Below, piece by piece: positions 10,011 through 21,157 of a stretch of 64,000 nucleotides of DNA (position 1 is its first letter; each line of letters starts with the position of its first letter). This DNA is from Castanea sativa (taxonomy: Eukaryota; Streptophyta; Magnoliopsida; Fagales; Fagaceae), in NCBI RefSeq assembly GCF_040712315.1, contig NC_134015.1:58915964-58979963 (forward strand), written 5' to 3'. The position numbers were made by a program, and so were the translations under genes. Under the pieces are notes generated by a model, which searched no databases, had not been told where the DNA came from, and saw only the letters and a program-made list of their open reading frames with translations.

Positions 10011-12439
10011 TTACTTTGTTTCATCAAATGTCAACACCTACAGGACCAGTTCATAGATAGTTAATTGCAATGTAAATTATGGCGCTTTACTGATCATGTG
10101 GGGAAGAAGCAAAATGATTATAGAATGATGACTCTTATTTAAGAAACCCACCATCCTACTGAGAAAGTAGTATGATGAAGAAATTGTTTACCTGGCAACA
10201 AACTGGACAGGTTTCGCTTCTCTCCATCCATTCATATATACAACTAAGGTGGTAATGGTGAGAACAATGTGTCACAATCTTAGGATTTTCAGGAGTGTAT
10301 TCTGTCAATAGAAAGATCATAGTAAGAGTTAAAATGAAAACCAGAACAGCCTTGACAAACAACTTTTAAGTTTCTATCCTCTAACTAAATGAAATAGCAG
10401 TCCTGTTCAGAAGTTGGACAAACAAATCAGAACAAGAGACCATAATTACCATGCCAAAATAAGGTTCTCTATCAAAAATGGTTACCTTCAAGACATGTAG
10501 GACAAACATCCTCCTCTTCTTGTAATGCATGGTCATAAACATATCCAGCTTCTCTAGTTTTCAATGATATCTTCTTTGGATAGTCTGAGTGACATTTTTT
10601 TGATTTCTCTCCGCAATCTGACTGAGTAACAAGGTCTTGGCCAATTTGAATACTATTACCTCTGAGTTGTGTTTCACTGTGCAAAACGCCTGCACCTTTT
10701 TGGTGTCCTGTTACAAGTCCATCCCATTGCATGTTGGCTTGTCTCAAATCAGAATGAAATGCCAAAGTTGCAGGAGGAGATAAAATAGTTTCAGCTGCCC
10801 CATTTGGAGTTGAAGAAGCTACCTCCTGATGGGACGAAGGGGGGGCATTCATTTGCCCCTTGCAGAAGAAAGATGCATACTGTAGATAATGGGAAATTAC
10901 TTAAGAGGTAAATTTCCTGTCACCAATTTCAATTTTAAGTTGAAATGACAATAATTTAATGAAAATTAACTTGCACATCTACAGAAAAAGTTGATAGATA
11001 ATTACATACTTCTGGTTGTCACAGAAAGACTAGACATTAATAAACAAAACTACAACATGCTTCAAGCAAAACTACAATCCAGACACCATGACAGGATGAC
11101 AGCATTCCTCTGAATTTTTTCAAGAACTTAAGTGGGAAGTAGTTCACTCAGGTGTGGTAATCATTTCAAATTGTAAAAATAACTAACTCCTGCAAGGCTG
11201 CTAGTAAAAAATATTTCATTTCAGGAGATTATGTAGCCAGTTTGAGTGAATTTTTACAGTTTGTTAAAGTGAAATAAGTTCCTTAGGGTCATTAAGATAT
11301 TCATCCTTTGATCAGACCCCTAACATTGCTTAGGAAGTAGCATAAACTATTCAAAGAAACTGGGTACTTTGAGGATATAACATTTGCAAATACGATACAA
11401 ACTTTACAGAATTAGATGGTAGTTAATACTAACAAACTCACATCAACACCAAGCAAGCAAGATGAGAGGTTAACAGCATTAGTGCCAGTCCTTGGAGGTT
11501 GTGTTTCCTTATTTATTTATTTATCTTACAAATGAGAACAAAATGTTGTTAGAAAGCAAAGAAGGTATAAGCTTTAGATAGATGCAAATATGACCAGCAA
11601 TTCAAATAATTGTCAGGACTGTATCGCTGGTTGCATTTACTGACATATATTCTGCTCCATTATGATTGAGTACGGTTTATACAGATAAATGGATGAGTCA
11701 CTCATATTTACTGAACTATGGCTAAGATGTGTAGATAATGATTATCATGATTGGAATGAACCAAAGTAAATTGCTTCAGTAGCACCAAGAATCAGCCACC
11801 TCTCACTCGCCTCTTAAATTATAAAAGAAAAAAGTTTGACTCCAAATTGGTTTGGAGCTATCTTACTCCAACCCATTACATGGCAAATGAAGAGCCCATC
11901 CATGTGTAATTTTAGTCACGACCTTTTTAGTGAGTTACGTGACTGCCTTATGAATCGTCACGTAATAGGTTGGAAAAGATAATTTCAAACGAATTTGAAG
12001 TCAAACTTTGTCCATTATAAAAAAGCACTGAGTAGTACAGCTTTGAAGTGAGCTACAAGAAGTAGTGTGCTAGCAATTAAAAAAGTAAAGGCTCTAAATG
12101 CAAGACGGGTACTTCATGAAAAAAGCTGAGAGAGGTCCTTCTCAAAGAAGTTATGAATAGGGGAATTATGAGGGCTGATGTTTCTATTACTGGATCCATC
12201 TAAAATATCTTCAGGGTCCTTGTCTTGATAGCAACTACAAATACAAGCCATCATAAGGCTTCAATTTCGGCAGCTACTTAGACTTCTGCAAGGTATTATT
12301 GTCATCAGAAAAATACACGTACCTTTTCAAAGAAGTTATGAATAGGGGAATTATGATGGCTGATGTTTCTTTGACTGGGTCCATCTAAAATTTCTTCAGG
12401 GTCCTTGTCTTGAAAGCAACTACAAATACAAGCCATCAT
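10011..12439 (-). CDS. RING-H2 E3 ubiquitin ligase, At3g02290-like, four coding exons
   Basis: The CDS is the complement of 12439-12323, 10879-10486, 10301-10192 and 10037-10011. It totals 648 nt, encodes 215 residues, and all exon phases agree. The four exons are linked by GT-AG introns of 1443, 184 and 154 bp. The C-terminal RING-H2 finger has C165, C168, C183, H185, H188, C191, C202 and C205, with W195 of the E2-binding face and the phrase EYTPENPKIV. It ends with VLTFDETK, like the FDET tail of its relatives. By family it should be a small E3 ligase passing ubiquitin from an E2. Its substrate is unknown to me. The upstream part (residues 40-160) is Ser/Thr/Gln-rich and probably disordered. 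The N-terminus begins MMACICSC instead of the MGxxCCC start I recall for relatives, so it lacks a myristoylation glycine but keeps cysteines that could be acylated. This is the only host gene in the window I judge complete. Confidence 0.85.
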
Positions 12440-12499
12440 AAGGCTTCAATTTCGGCAGCTACTTAGACTTCTGCAAGGTATTATTGTCATCAGCAAAAT
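12137..12499 (-). repeat. Tandem duplication of the first coding exon (copies 12137-12314 and 12322-12499)
   Basis: Two 178-bp copies repeat with a period of 185 bp and differ at 8 positions by my count. Each contains the acceptor, leader, ATG-ATG start and 39-codon frame. In the lower copy (downstream in the gene) the duplication stops at the exon edge, so the sequence after GAGAAGG is ACCTC, not a GT donor. It also carries several amino-acid changes such as F9Y, P21S and H28P. It sits inside intron 1 of the transcription unit. Confidence 0.85.
12323..12470 (-). other. First coding exon of the RING-H2 gene (functional copy)
   Basis: The acceptor TACCTTGCAG lies just above 12470. A 31-nt leader is followed by ATG at 12439 and 39 codons ending FFEK. 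The exon closes at a good donor (AAAG|GTACGTG, 12322 downward). Phase 0 joins it to exon 2, which starts YASFFCKG at 10879. The joint aligns with the start of the family region I recall as VYTSLFRRGE. Confidence 0.8.
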
Positions 12500-13510
12500 T
12501 CAAATAAATTAGCAATATTAATCAAAGGACAGCTAAGAAGAAAGGGAATTTCTTGAAATGCAAAATCAACTGTGGAATAAGAGAATAAACAATTCCAGGA
12601 TGAGCCATCCAACAACTTCAATTGATTAAGTTTCCATGCATTTTTTTGGACAATTTTCCTAGAAATTGAGTCCTCAACTTATATTACAAAGATATATAAA
12701 GTTAATTGCATAACTTGAAAGAAAGTTAAAATTTGTTCTTCCAGTCTTCCACATGGAAGTCTTGATTTTTTTTTTTTTTTGTTGGGAAAGAGTTTCTTTT
12801 GAACACTAGGTAAAGCCATAAGGGAACAAAATTCTTGTTTTACTTAAAGGAAACAAAATTCAGATTGAAACTGCAACAAAACAGAGCACAACAACAAAAA
12901 CACTAAAATTGATGTGGGGATGTTCCATTGAGTGCACATATTGCTGCAAGCCTCTGAATCTTCAACCTTCCAAAGAAACTAGCCTCAGCCTGACATGTAA
13001 TTTCATGAGTTTTAATAGAATTCTCTCCTCATATTTGTATTTGGTTGTGTGAAAGCACAAAAATATTAATTACGCCCTTGTCTAATCATTAAATCTGCAT
13101 AGCAAAAATAGTTACCTACTAAGAAGAACATACAATACAATTGGATGGGAATAAAAAGATGATTGCTATGACGATGACAACAAACTACTATGACAGCTAT
13201 GGCGATTATTGATAAAATAGAACAGAGAAGATACAGTTTCATCCTCTCTCTTTTTTTTTCTTTTTTTTTCTTTCTTCAACGATTACCAAACAAACAAAAA
13301 AGGATATTGGGTATCCAAGTTACCAACTTTAACGTGTCAAGAGCCCGACAGAGTAAATTAAATAAACCCCATCATGAAAGAATAACTTGTACCAATAGCA
13401 AGCAAACTAGAACAGGACTTAGAAAGCAAGTTAGCTTAGAAACCTTGAGAAGACAAAGCAAACATAGGAAACTTGTAGGAAAAAAATAGAACAAAAATTG
13501 GGACACATAC

Positions 13511-13728
13511 TTTCTTTGACGGCTGGGGAAAATTGCACAAGGCTTAGTGAATTGTCTTCTGCAATAGATGCTGATGATGATAATGATAATAATAATTATG
13601 GTTTCTAAAAAGAAAGGGAAGAAAGGCAAAAGAATACGATGAAAAGGAAAAGAAGAAGTCCTAGTTGAAGTTGGACTCGGAGTAAACGATGATTCTAAAC
13701 TTTGGAGTTGTACCTGCGCAGGATTCTT
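13511..13728 (-). other. Probable 5' UTR exon of the RING-H2 gene
   Basis: It starts about 30 bp below a TATA box and ends at the donor AAAGAAA|GTATGTG (GT at 13510-13509). A 1040-bp intron would join it to the acceptor at 12471. The 124-residue frame across this area consists of poly-Ile and low-complexity sequence (ATAATAATA repeats) and is not a gene. A donor-like GTACAA near 13711 is an alternative. Confidence 0.5.
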
Positions 13729-13752
13729 CGTCACACTTATCAACAAAAGAGC

Positions 13753-13759
13753 TTATATA
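13753..13759 (-). promoter_or_regulatory. TATA box of the RING-H2 gene
   Basis: On the minus strand the sequence reads CGCGATATATAAGC, a good plant TATA box (TATATAA). It would place the transcription start near 13721-13728, just above a leader rich in purines and GAAGAA motifs. No other promoter-like site is evident between here and 13987. Confidence 0.6.
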
Positions 13760-13986
13760 TCGCGATTCTGTGGGCGCCACCCCATTATGTCATGTTGATG
13801 TGGGATACGGGTAAGCGTTACCACCTGGTGCTTTTTTTCTTTTAATAAATATATACTTAGGCAAGTCTTTTAAATTGATGTGTGAATTTTTTTCTTTTTT
13901 TACATAATTTTTTCAGAAAAAAATTATTATACGTTATTATTATTGTCATAATAGTATATAGTAATACCATACATATTCACTAAAAC

Positions 13987-14080
13987 GGATAATTCTACCG
14001 TACCAACTTTCTTTGGGAGTACGGTATTCACTAGTAGGCAACTTGTTATACTTAGATACCAAAACATCATATTTTATGGT
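13987..14080. repeat. Inverted-end-like terminus of the compound repeat family, locus 1
   Basis: The sequence reads GGATAATTCTACCGTACC, then GAGTACGGTATTCACTAGTAGGC. This matches, in the same order, the start at 50210 (GGTTATTCTATGGTACC) and the inverse of the end at 53148 (GGGTAATTCTACTAAAC, then TACCCACTAGTAGGC). The ends are therefore conserved among three places. It marks the probable left end of the element at locus 1. Confidence 0.6.
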
Positions 14081-14415
14081 ACTATCCTCACATTGTGTAA
14101 TACTAATATTACATGTGACTGTACTTTTGTTACATTCGGCAATTCTCTTATTTTTTTCTCACATTTGATGATATCATTTTCACATTGTACAGTACCAATA
14201 TCACATATAACTGTACTTTTGTCACATTCGATAATTCCTTTTTTTTTTCTTACATTTGATAGTTTCATTATCACATTGAGCAGTCCTAACATTTTATTTT
14301 ACAGTAATTTTCTCACATTCACTAGTACTTTAATTTTTACTCACTTTCACAGTTCCATTGTCACATTGGGATTTGGGCAGTACCAACATCACATGTAACC
14401 ATATTTTTGTCACAA
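14081..14415 (-). repeat. About 90-bp tandem repeats with TCACATGTGA-type motifs (module A, left part)
   Basis: Four imperfect units begin near 14090, 14180, 14273 and 14365. Each has CACATTG...AGTACCAA, then a CACATGTGAC-like palindrome, then TTTTGTCACATTCG. The same units resume at 18881 after an inserted retrotransposon and recur in the other orientation at 52496-53080 and 55725-56710. The short ORFs here are produced by the repeat. Confidence 0.8.
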
Positions 14416-15514
14416 GTAAATTGCGATCAAGTAAGCATGATGTGAAATATATGAGCAACTTGATCATACACCAAAACAGTCATATGGAAATTACTACAAT
14501 GATCACATAGAAAAGCAAATGATCATCTAAACATACAATCAATGAAGCACAATGGCATAAGGATGTATGTATGTGTAACATACAACTGCTGCAATAACAC
14601 TAAAGCAAGAAACATTAGGTTTAGATTACATCAAGGACGCAAGATCCAACAAGGGCACAAGAGTACTAAAGAAAAATCCAAAAACATTAACTAAAAGTAC
14701 TATAAAGCAAATAAGAAAACAAACAAAACAAAGTTTTCTTATTAACATAATGTCTTTTCTCCCTTGGTATATGCATCTCTCCTATGGAATATCTCTCCCC
14801 CTACAAATGTGCACAAGAAATAGAATTTCTCCCCCTAAGAATGTGCACAAGAATCATATAGAAATGACAAAACTCTCCGGTATACTACTCTAGAGTATAC
14901 TTTCCCCATTTTTGACACGAATAGACAAAGGGTCAAGGAGAAATGAGAGCAAGAGATGAAGGTATGAACAAGGATAAAGATGCATGAGGAGTGTAAGATG
15001 AATGAGAAATGAAGCTCAAACAAAAGACAAAACAAAATGCTAAAAAGCATAAGGTAAACATGACATGCTAGGATAAGGCAACGAGGTATAGATCAATGCA
15101 TGACAAGGGTAGCAAAAGTGTGTGCAAATGGTAGGTATGTGCAATGCATGACCAAAGCATGAAAAATGCACAAGTGGGGCAAGGCATGTTAAATACACAA
15201 CCAATGAACCAAACATGTTCCTAATGAGGAAACATGAGAAACCCCAAAGTTTGGTGCTCATCGAAGTCCAAACAAGTGAGAAAATGCCTAAGATGCATTC
15301 TATCAAACACCTAGTGTGCACTCTTAATACAATGTGAAACAATGCATGAATATCATGAAAGCCACCCTTAATACATGATCTTTTTGCCACAAGGGGCCAA
15401 CAACCAAAGCAAATCATCAAAAGAAACACGTGATGCGAGGGAAAATGAAACGTTTTGAAAAACTGTCTAATTTTAACCCTACTTTTGCAAAACACGCGTT
15501 TTTCGTAACTTAAC

Positions 15515-15785
15515 TAACTCGCGAGTGAGTCGCCAAAATCCCTCAAACCCAGATTTTGAAAAATTTCTCTAAATCTTTTTCGTGACTAGGACCTCCACTC
15601 GCCAATGAGTCACTAAATTTTGAAGTCCTCTAGATGACGTCGCGACTCGCAAATGAGTCGCCAAAAATTCTAAAAACCTAGTTTTTGAAAAGAAATTTGT
15701 GTTTTTTGCGACTAGAAATCTGACTTGCCAGTGAGTCATGAAATAGTCTAGGTAAACTCGCGACTCACGAGTGAGTTGCCAAAAG
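15515..15785 (-). repeat. Cluster of CTCGCGAGTGAGTCGCC-like palindromic motifs
   Basis: Five variants of a roughly 18-bp motif occur near 15518, 15596, 15643, 15721 and 15760. All are built on GACTCGC-GAGTGAGTC. They are separated by AT-rich spacers containing AGTTTTTGAAAA-like strings. The same words recur in the LTR near 18560-18590 and 18695-18725. I know of no function. They are GC islands in an AT-rich element. Confidence 0.6.
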
Positions 15786-16779
15786 GCAAAGTTGAAAAGT
15801 TTTTGGATTTTTGTGAAAATTTTGAAACAAAACACTTTCCAAAAACAACTAAAATATTCAAAAATCTTTTTGTATTTAATCAACATATGCTTGAGCATGT
15901 ACATCACATTTAATCAAGTACAATCATACAAATAAATAAGGCATTCATTGAACATGGACATGTGTTATGTGGGTGGGTATCAAGTGTGAGATAGTCCTTA
16001 ATCTAACATGAAGTTTTAATAATCAATTCAAGCAAGTCATATACAATTAGCACTACGTAAAGTGACCTATCAATTGTAGACATGAACATATATGACCTCC
16101 CACATAAACTTGATTACACTAAGAAGCTTTTCATTTGGCTCCTTTTCATATGATCATTTTTTATCATTACATCTCATTTTGAAATTGATGCCTGAAATTT
16201 TTTATATTTCAATTTGATGAGTAAGCCTTTGGCTTTTGGCACCATATGTTTTAAGAACATGTCACTTTCCCTTTTTCCTAGTCAAATACTAGTATGTGCG
16301 ACGGCTTTTACAACTCATTTATCTCTTTTTGAGATTTGACATTGGATGAGCTTTTAAGTAAAAAAAAATGAGTGGGAAGAGATATAGACACAAGTTTATG
16401 CATGTCTTAAGATCAACAAAAATATCGACTAATCATTCATGACAAGTTTGAAGATCTATTTACAACAATCACATAGAGGTTAAGATTTTTCCCACAAATA
16501 TACAAGTGCATAAAGAACAAGCTAAGCTCATTAATGCACAAAGCCATTAGTACGAAGGTACAAGGCTAAAAATGCATGTGACAAAACACAACAATGCCAA
16601 TCAAACTTTTTGGATTTTATACTTTTTATGTGTTTTTGGATTTTTGACACAAAGCAACTAAAGAATGATCAAAAATAAAAATAATGCATAGAAGGAAATG
16701 CAAGATGCACAAAATGCATGAAGATACGACATTCAATGCATGAAGGGTCCTACAAAGATCGAAAGAATTAGATCAAGGA

Positions 16780-17822
16780 CCAAAAGAGCAAAAGTTTAAC
16801 CATAGAAACCCTTTCTCATCCAAACAGAACAATTGTTTGGAATGAGTGTCTCATGAGAAGTGAAACGATGATTGAAAGAATAAGAATCGGAGATGCACAT
16901 AAACAATGAGTTAAGAGTATTAAACACTTTCTTTAATAACATGTTATTTTCACTCAAATCCGATTTAGCTATCTTAGCACAACTTCCTAGAAGCTCAAGT
17001 TTCTATTTTCTTTTAATTCTTTTAAGAGCATGAAACTTAGAGCAGTGAGGTCTTAGATGACCAAAAGCACCACAATAGTGACAAACAATATGGTTAGGCC
17101 CACTAGGCTTTTTAGGAAGGGATCTAGCAACATGGTTTTGTTCTCTCTTTAACTTGGGGCATTGAGGTCCTACATGACCAATCACACCACACTGGTGGCA
17201 AGTTGGAACAAATTTAGATCCATCCAAAACCTTAGGTTAAGACCTAAACGGAGGCTTTGGCTTAAGAGCCTTTCTCTTCATCTTTTGATTTCTTTTGTGT
17301 GGAGGAAGGTATACCAATTTGTCCTTTAAGGTAGAACATACAACAGGCACACAATCAGATACCACAACATGATTGCAACAAATATTTTCATTTTTTTTTA
17401 GCAATAAGTTCAACAATCAAACACTTGACATGCATCTTAAGAGATTCATTTTCACATTTTAGCTCATCAACAAGTTTGTTAGACAAAACAAGTTTAACAT
17501 TCAAGTCCATATTCAAACATTCAAACTCCTTTAGTTTTTCAAGAGAATTTTCAGCAAGTTTCTAATACTTTTCAATCAATTTATTAAATTCATTGAGTTT
17601 AGCAATTAAATCATCATTTTCACCAATGAACTTGCTCAAATTCTTATGAAACTTCTTAGCTTCTTTTTTCAAGAGTTTGGTGTTTGGAATATCAACAACA
17701 CCCAATGATTCAAGTAACATGTCATCACAATTATGAGGATAAACACTCATAGAGGCATTTTCACAAACACGTGGTGTGCTACAATCATCAACAACCAAGG
17801 AAGCATACAAATCACTATCCAC
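16780..17822 (-). pseudogene. Copia-like Gag remnant with two zinc knuckles
   Basis: Reading from 17822 downward, a gag-like frame (DSDLYASLVVDDCSTP...) is broken by a stop at about 17562. It continues as a coiled-coil-like Lys/Leu/Asn-rich stretch and then shifts frame. A last open block at 17227-17003 holds two CCHC knuckles, CHQCGVIGHVGPQC and CHYCGAFGHLRPHC, which in Gag bind RNA. Weak similarity (SHETLIPNN) continues to about 16780 beyond a further stop. At least three stops and one shift make it non-functional. Confidence 0.7.
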
Positions 17823-17877
17823 AAGAAAAAGGTGTTAAGGATCACACTTAGGTAATGAAATCAAAACAAGTATACCC

Positions 17878-17889
17878 GCTCTGATATCA
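17878..17889 (-). other. Primer binding site, initiator tRNA-Met type, one mismatch
   Basis: The minus strand reads TGATATCAGAGC directly after the LTR end. The canonical plant copia site is TGGTATCAGAGC, so one base differs. Its place next to the TTTCA LTR terminus fixes the orientation of the element. Confidence 0.75.
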
Positions 17890-17891
17890 AT

Positions 17892-18879
17892 TGAAAGTTC
17901 ACTTAGTGTATAAAACACTAGTGAATGTTTAGACCCCCAATTATAAATTTACAAAGCAAGCTTATATTTTAAACAATATATGTGCAGAAAATGAACTATA
18001 AGCAATACCCAAAATGGCAATCTACTAGAAGAACTCGACGAAAAACCACTCCACCGCCCTTCAAGCGGTAAATGATCCACTAGAAAATCAGTTGAGATAC
18101 ATGAATAGTAATAGACCCCTCCAAGCCTAATTTACCCGATGCACCCAAACTCTCCAAGTTTCTTGCTCCAACAGGGTTACGCCTAACCTTGTCTTTTCTA
18201 ACTTATCAGATCTCACAATTAGCCCATTGCATTTGCCATCCTTGGCATCTTCCAATGCTTCTCAAAGCTCCAAAAACACACTCAACACTTTGAATGGGTG
18301 TGGGTAGTGTTTGGGTACAAATCTCCTCTCAATAGGTATAACAATGAGAGAGGGAAGGAGAAGAGACTATAAAGATTTCTCTTTAAGAATGAGTATCTCT
18401 CTCTCTAATGAGATGGGTGTGTTGTTGAAACCTCTCTTAGGGTTTTTCTCTCAATAGCCACACTTTACATTTTATGGGTATAAGGGTATTTATAGTAGGG
18501 TATGAGAAGGAATGTGAAAAGTCATTTTTTTGCAAAACAAGGTGTTCTGGCAAGTCACTCATGATTGGGATGAGTCGCGAGTTCTAGTCGCTAGAAAATA
18601 AAATGGCCAGACTGTACTTTTTGTCCTGTAGTGATCCAGTTGTCCTGACCCTTCAACTTCCTGCATGCTTCACACATGTGCCTGATTCTGGTGGGTGGCC
18701 AGTCGCGAGTCAGTCACTAGTTGCCTCTTTGATGCACACTCTTGATCAGTTCTTCACACTCTCTCACACACAACCCTTACATTATTTCTAATTAAATACA
18801 GGGTTTCTAAATGTTGAATTACAAGCAAATTTGGTACATAAATAAAGCCAACACATAGTTGAATAAATTCAAACTTACA
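17892..18879 (-). repeat. 5' LTR of the minus-strand copia-like element
   Basis: On the minus strand the segment starts TGTAAGTTTGAATT and ends GAACTTTCA, next to the primer site (988 bp). It has a TATA box (CTATAAATACCC, about 18495-18484). About 80 bp later comes a CT- and GAGAGA-rich leader region typical of retrotransposon R-U5. The outer boundary is inferred from the resumption of the module A repeat at 18881. Confidence 0.65.
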
Positions 18880-18880
18880 A

Positions 18881-19252
18881 TCTTTAAATTGTGCAGTACC
18901 AAAATCATATGTGACTGTACTTTTGTCACGTTTAGTGGTTCAATTTTTTTTCTCGCAAATGATGGTTCTATTATCACATTAGGTAGTACCAACATCACAT
19001 TTGACCATACTTTTTTTACATTTAGTTGTACTTTATTTTTTTTTCTCACATTTAACAGTACCTTCATCACATTGTGCAATACCAACATCACATGTGACTA
19101 TACTTTGGTCACATTTGGTTCTCCTCTTATTTCTTTATCACATTTGATGGTTCTATTGTCACATTAGACAGTACCAATATCATATTAGAACGTACATTTC
19201 TCACACTCAGTGACACTTTTTTCACATTCGATGGTTCCTTTTTTTCTCACCA
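18881..19252 (-). repeat. Module A repeats, right part
   Basis: About four more units of the roughly 90-bp repeat (GTGCAGTACCAA...CACATGTGACTATACTTTGGTCACATTTGG) continue the array that was interrupted at 14415. The first unit, beginning ATCTTTAAATTGTGCAG, matches the inverse of the unit near 56080. The ORFs of 90-102 codons on both strands are repeat artefacts. Confidence 0.75.
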
Positions 19253-19690
19253 ATTACCATAATACCCTCAAAACCCAAAAAATGACCGAAATACCCATAA
19301 AACCTAAAAAATGACATAATCACCCTAAAACTCAAAAAAAATTACCAAAATTACTATAAAACCCAAAAAATGACCGAAATAACCATGAAACTTAAAAAAT
19401 GACCAAAATACCCTTAGAACAAAAAAAGACCAAATGACCCTGAAACTTTAAAAAAAAAAAAAAGACCAAAATTACCATAAACCTAAAAAATGACCGAAGT
19501 AACAATGAAACCTAAAAAATGACCAAAATACCCCTAGGACAAAATAAATGACCACATGACCTTGAAACTTAGAAATTGATCGAAATGACCTTGAAACCAA
19601 AAAAATGATTAAAATAACCTCGTAACCTAAAAAGTGATTGAAATACCCTTAACACCTAAAAAATGACTTAAATAGTTATAATCCACTTAA
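19253..19690 (-). repeat. About 30-bp tandem repeats AATGACCGAAATACCC (module D)
   Basis: About thirteen imperfect units of the form AAAAATGACCGAAATACCCATAAAAC follow each other. The inverse array (GGTCATTTTGGTA...) is at 55300-55725, where it also lies between the 165-bp and the 90-bp modules. No reading frame is conserved. Confidence 0.8.
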
Positions 19691-21157
19691 TAATAAAAAA
19701 CTTACAGGAAAAAAAAAATTTATCTAGTACTTGATTTCTTGAAAGTAAAGTACCATACCATAAAATAAAAATAAAAAAAGACAAATCACTCCATAGTCCA
19801 TACTCTAAATACTAATTACTATCTTAAATATTTATAATTCATCTAATAATATAAAATTTACAAATGAAAAAAAATGAAAAAATTTACCCAATACTTGATT
19901 TCTTGAAAGTAAAGTACCATACAAAAAGATAAAGAATAAAAAATATAAATATAAATCACTCCACAGTCTATACTCTAAATACTAATTACTATCTTAAATA
20001 TTTATAATCCACTTAATAATATAAAATTTACATAAAAAAATGAAAAAAATTACCAGTACTTGATTTCTTGAAAATAAAGGACTATACAAAAAGAAAAAGA
20101 AAAAAAAGAAGATAAATTACTCCACAGCCCATAATCTAAATACTAATTACTATCTTAAATATTTATAATCTACTTAATAATATAAAATTTACAAAAGAAA
20201 AAAAAGTGAAAAAAAATTACCCAATACTTGATTTCTTGAAAATAAAGTACTGTACAACAAGAAAAAGAAAAGAAAATCATTTCTCCGTCCACATTCTAAA
20301 TTCTAATTACTATCTTAAATATTTATAATCCACTTAAAAAAAAAATTTACAAAAGAAAAAAAAAGTGAAAAAAAAAAAATTTACCTAGTACTTGGTTTCT
20401 TGAAAATAAAATACCATATAAAAAGAAAAAAAATGGATAAAGATAAATCACTCCACATTCCACACTCTAAATATTAATTACTATCTTAAATATTCATTAT
20501 CTACTTAATAATATAAAATTTATAAAAGAAAAAAAAAGTGAAAAAAAATTACCCAATACTTGATTTTTTGAAAATAAAGTACCATACAAAAAGAAAAAAA
20601 AAATCATTTTGCCATCCACACTCTAAATTCTAATTACTATCTTAAATATTTATAATCCACTTAATAATATAAAATTTACAAAAGAAAAAAAAATTGAAAA
20701 AAAAAATTACCCAATACCTTTTTTCTTGAAAATAAAGTACCATACAAAAAGAAAAAAGAAGAAGGAGAAAGATAAATCACTCCACATTTTACACTCTAAA
20801 TACTAAGTACGATCTTAAATATTTATAATCCACTTAATAATATAAAATTTTCAAAAGAAAAAAAAAATGATTTTTTTTTACCTAGTATTTGATTTCTTAA
20901 AAATACAGTACCATATAAAAAAAGATAAAAATAAATCACTCAACCGTTCACAATCTAAATACTAATTACTATTTTAAATATTTATAATCTACTTAATAAT
21001 ATAAAATTTACAAAAGAAAAAAAAAACCTAGTACTTGATTTCTTTAAAATAAAGTACCATACAAAAAAAAGGAAAAAAAATAAAGATAAATTACTCCATA
21101 GTCCATAATTTAAATACTAATTACTATCTTAAATATTTATAATCCACTTAATAATAT
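19691..21157 (-). repeat. About 165-bp AT-rich tandem repeats (module C, left part)
   Basis: Nine units are recognised by the word ACTTAATAATATAAAATTTA, found near 19841, 20011, 20172, 20332, 20503, 20659, 20832, 20991 and 21146 (spacing 155-173 bp). Each unit also has TACTTGATTTCTTGAAA, AAAGTACCATAC and ATAAATCACTCCACA. The array is interrupted by the Ty3/gypsy element at 21158 and resumes at 32682. Confidence 0.9.

Larger units (their letters stand above)
14416..18880 (-). mobile_element. Gag-only copia-like retrotransposon (LARD type), truncated, inserted in module A
   Basis: On the minus strand the order is a 5' LTR (18879-17892), a tRNA-Met-type primer site, a degenerate gag with two CCHC knuckles, then about 2.4 kb of non-coding DNA. 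That tail has purine-rich GGGGGAG blocks near 14800 and 14840. There is no protease, integrase, RT or RNase H, and no second LTR is recognisable at the low end. The module A repeat stops at 14415 and continues at 18881, so the unit inserted into it. A non-autonomous element that needed a partner for pol is the simplest reading. A deletion derivative of a full copia element is the alternative. Confidence 0.6.

Noticed and set aside
13372..13746. 124-codon minus-strand ORF with poly-Ile
   Set aside because: It is the leader and intron start of the RING gene. The Ile run comes from an ATA/ATG microsatellite.
15040..15495. 151-codon minus-strand ORF as a gene
   Set aside because: It is Cys/His/Phe-rich without a domain I know, lies in the non-coding tail of the gag-only element, and has no start or splice context that supports it.
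18819..19167. ORFs of 90-102 codons on both strands
   Set aside because: They are generated by the 90-bp repeat. Similar artefacts occur at 14074-14398, 52458-52863 and 55533-56549.
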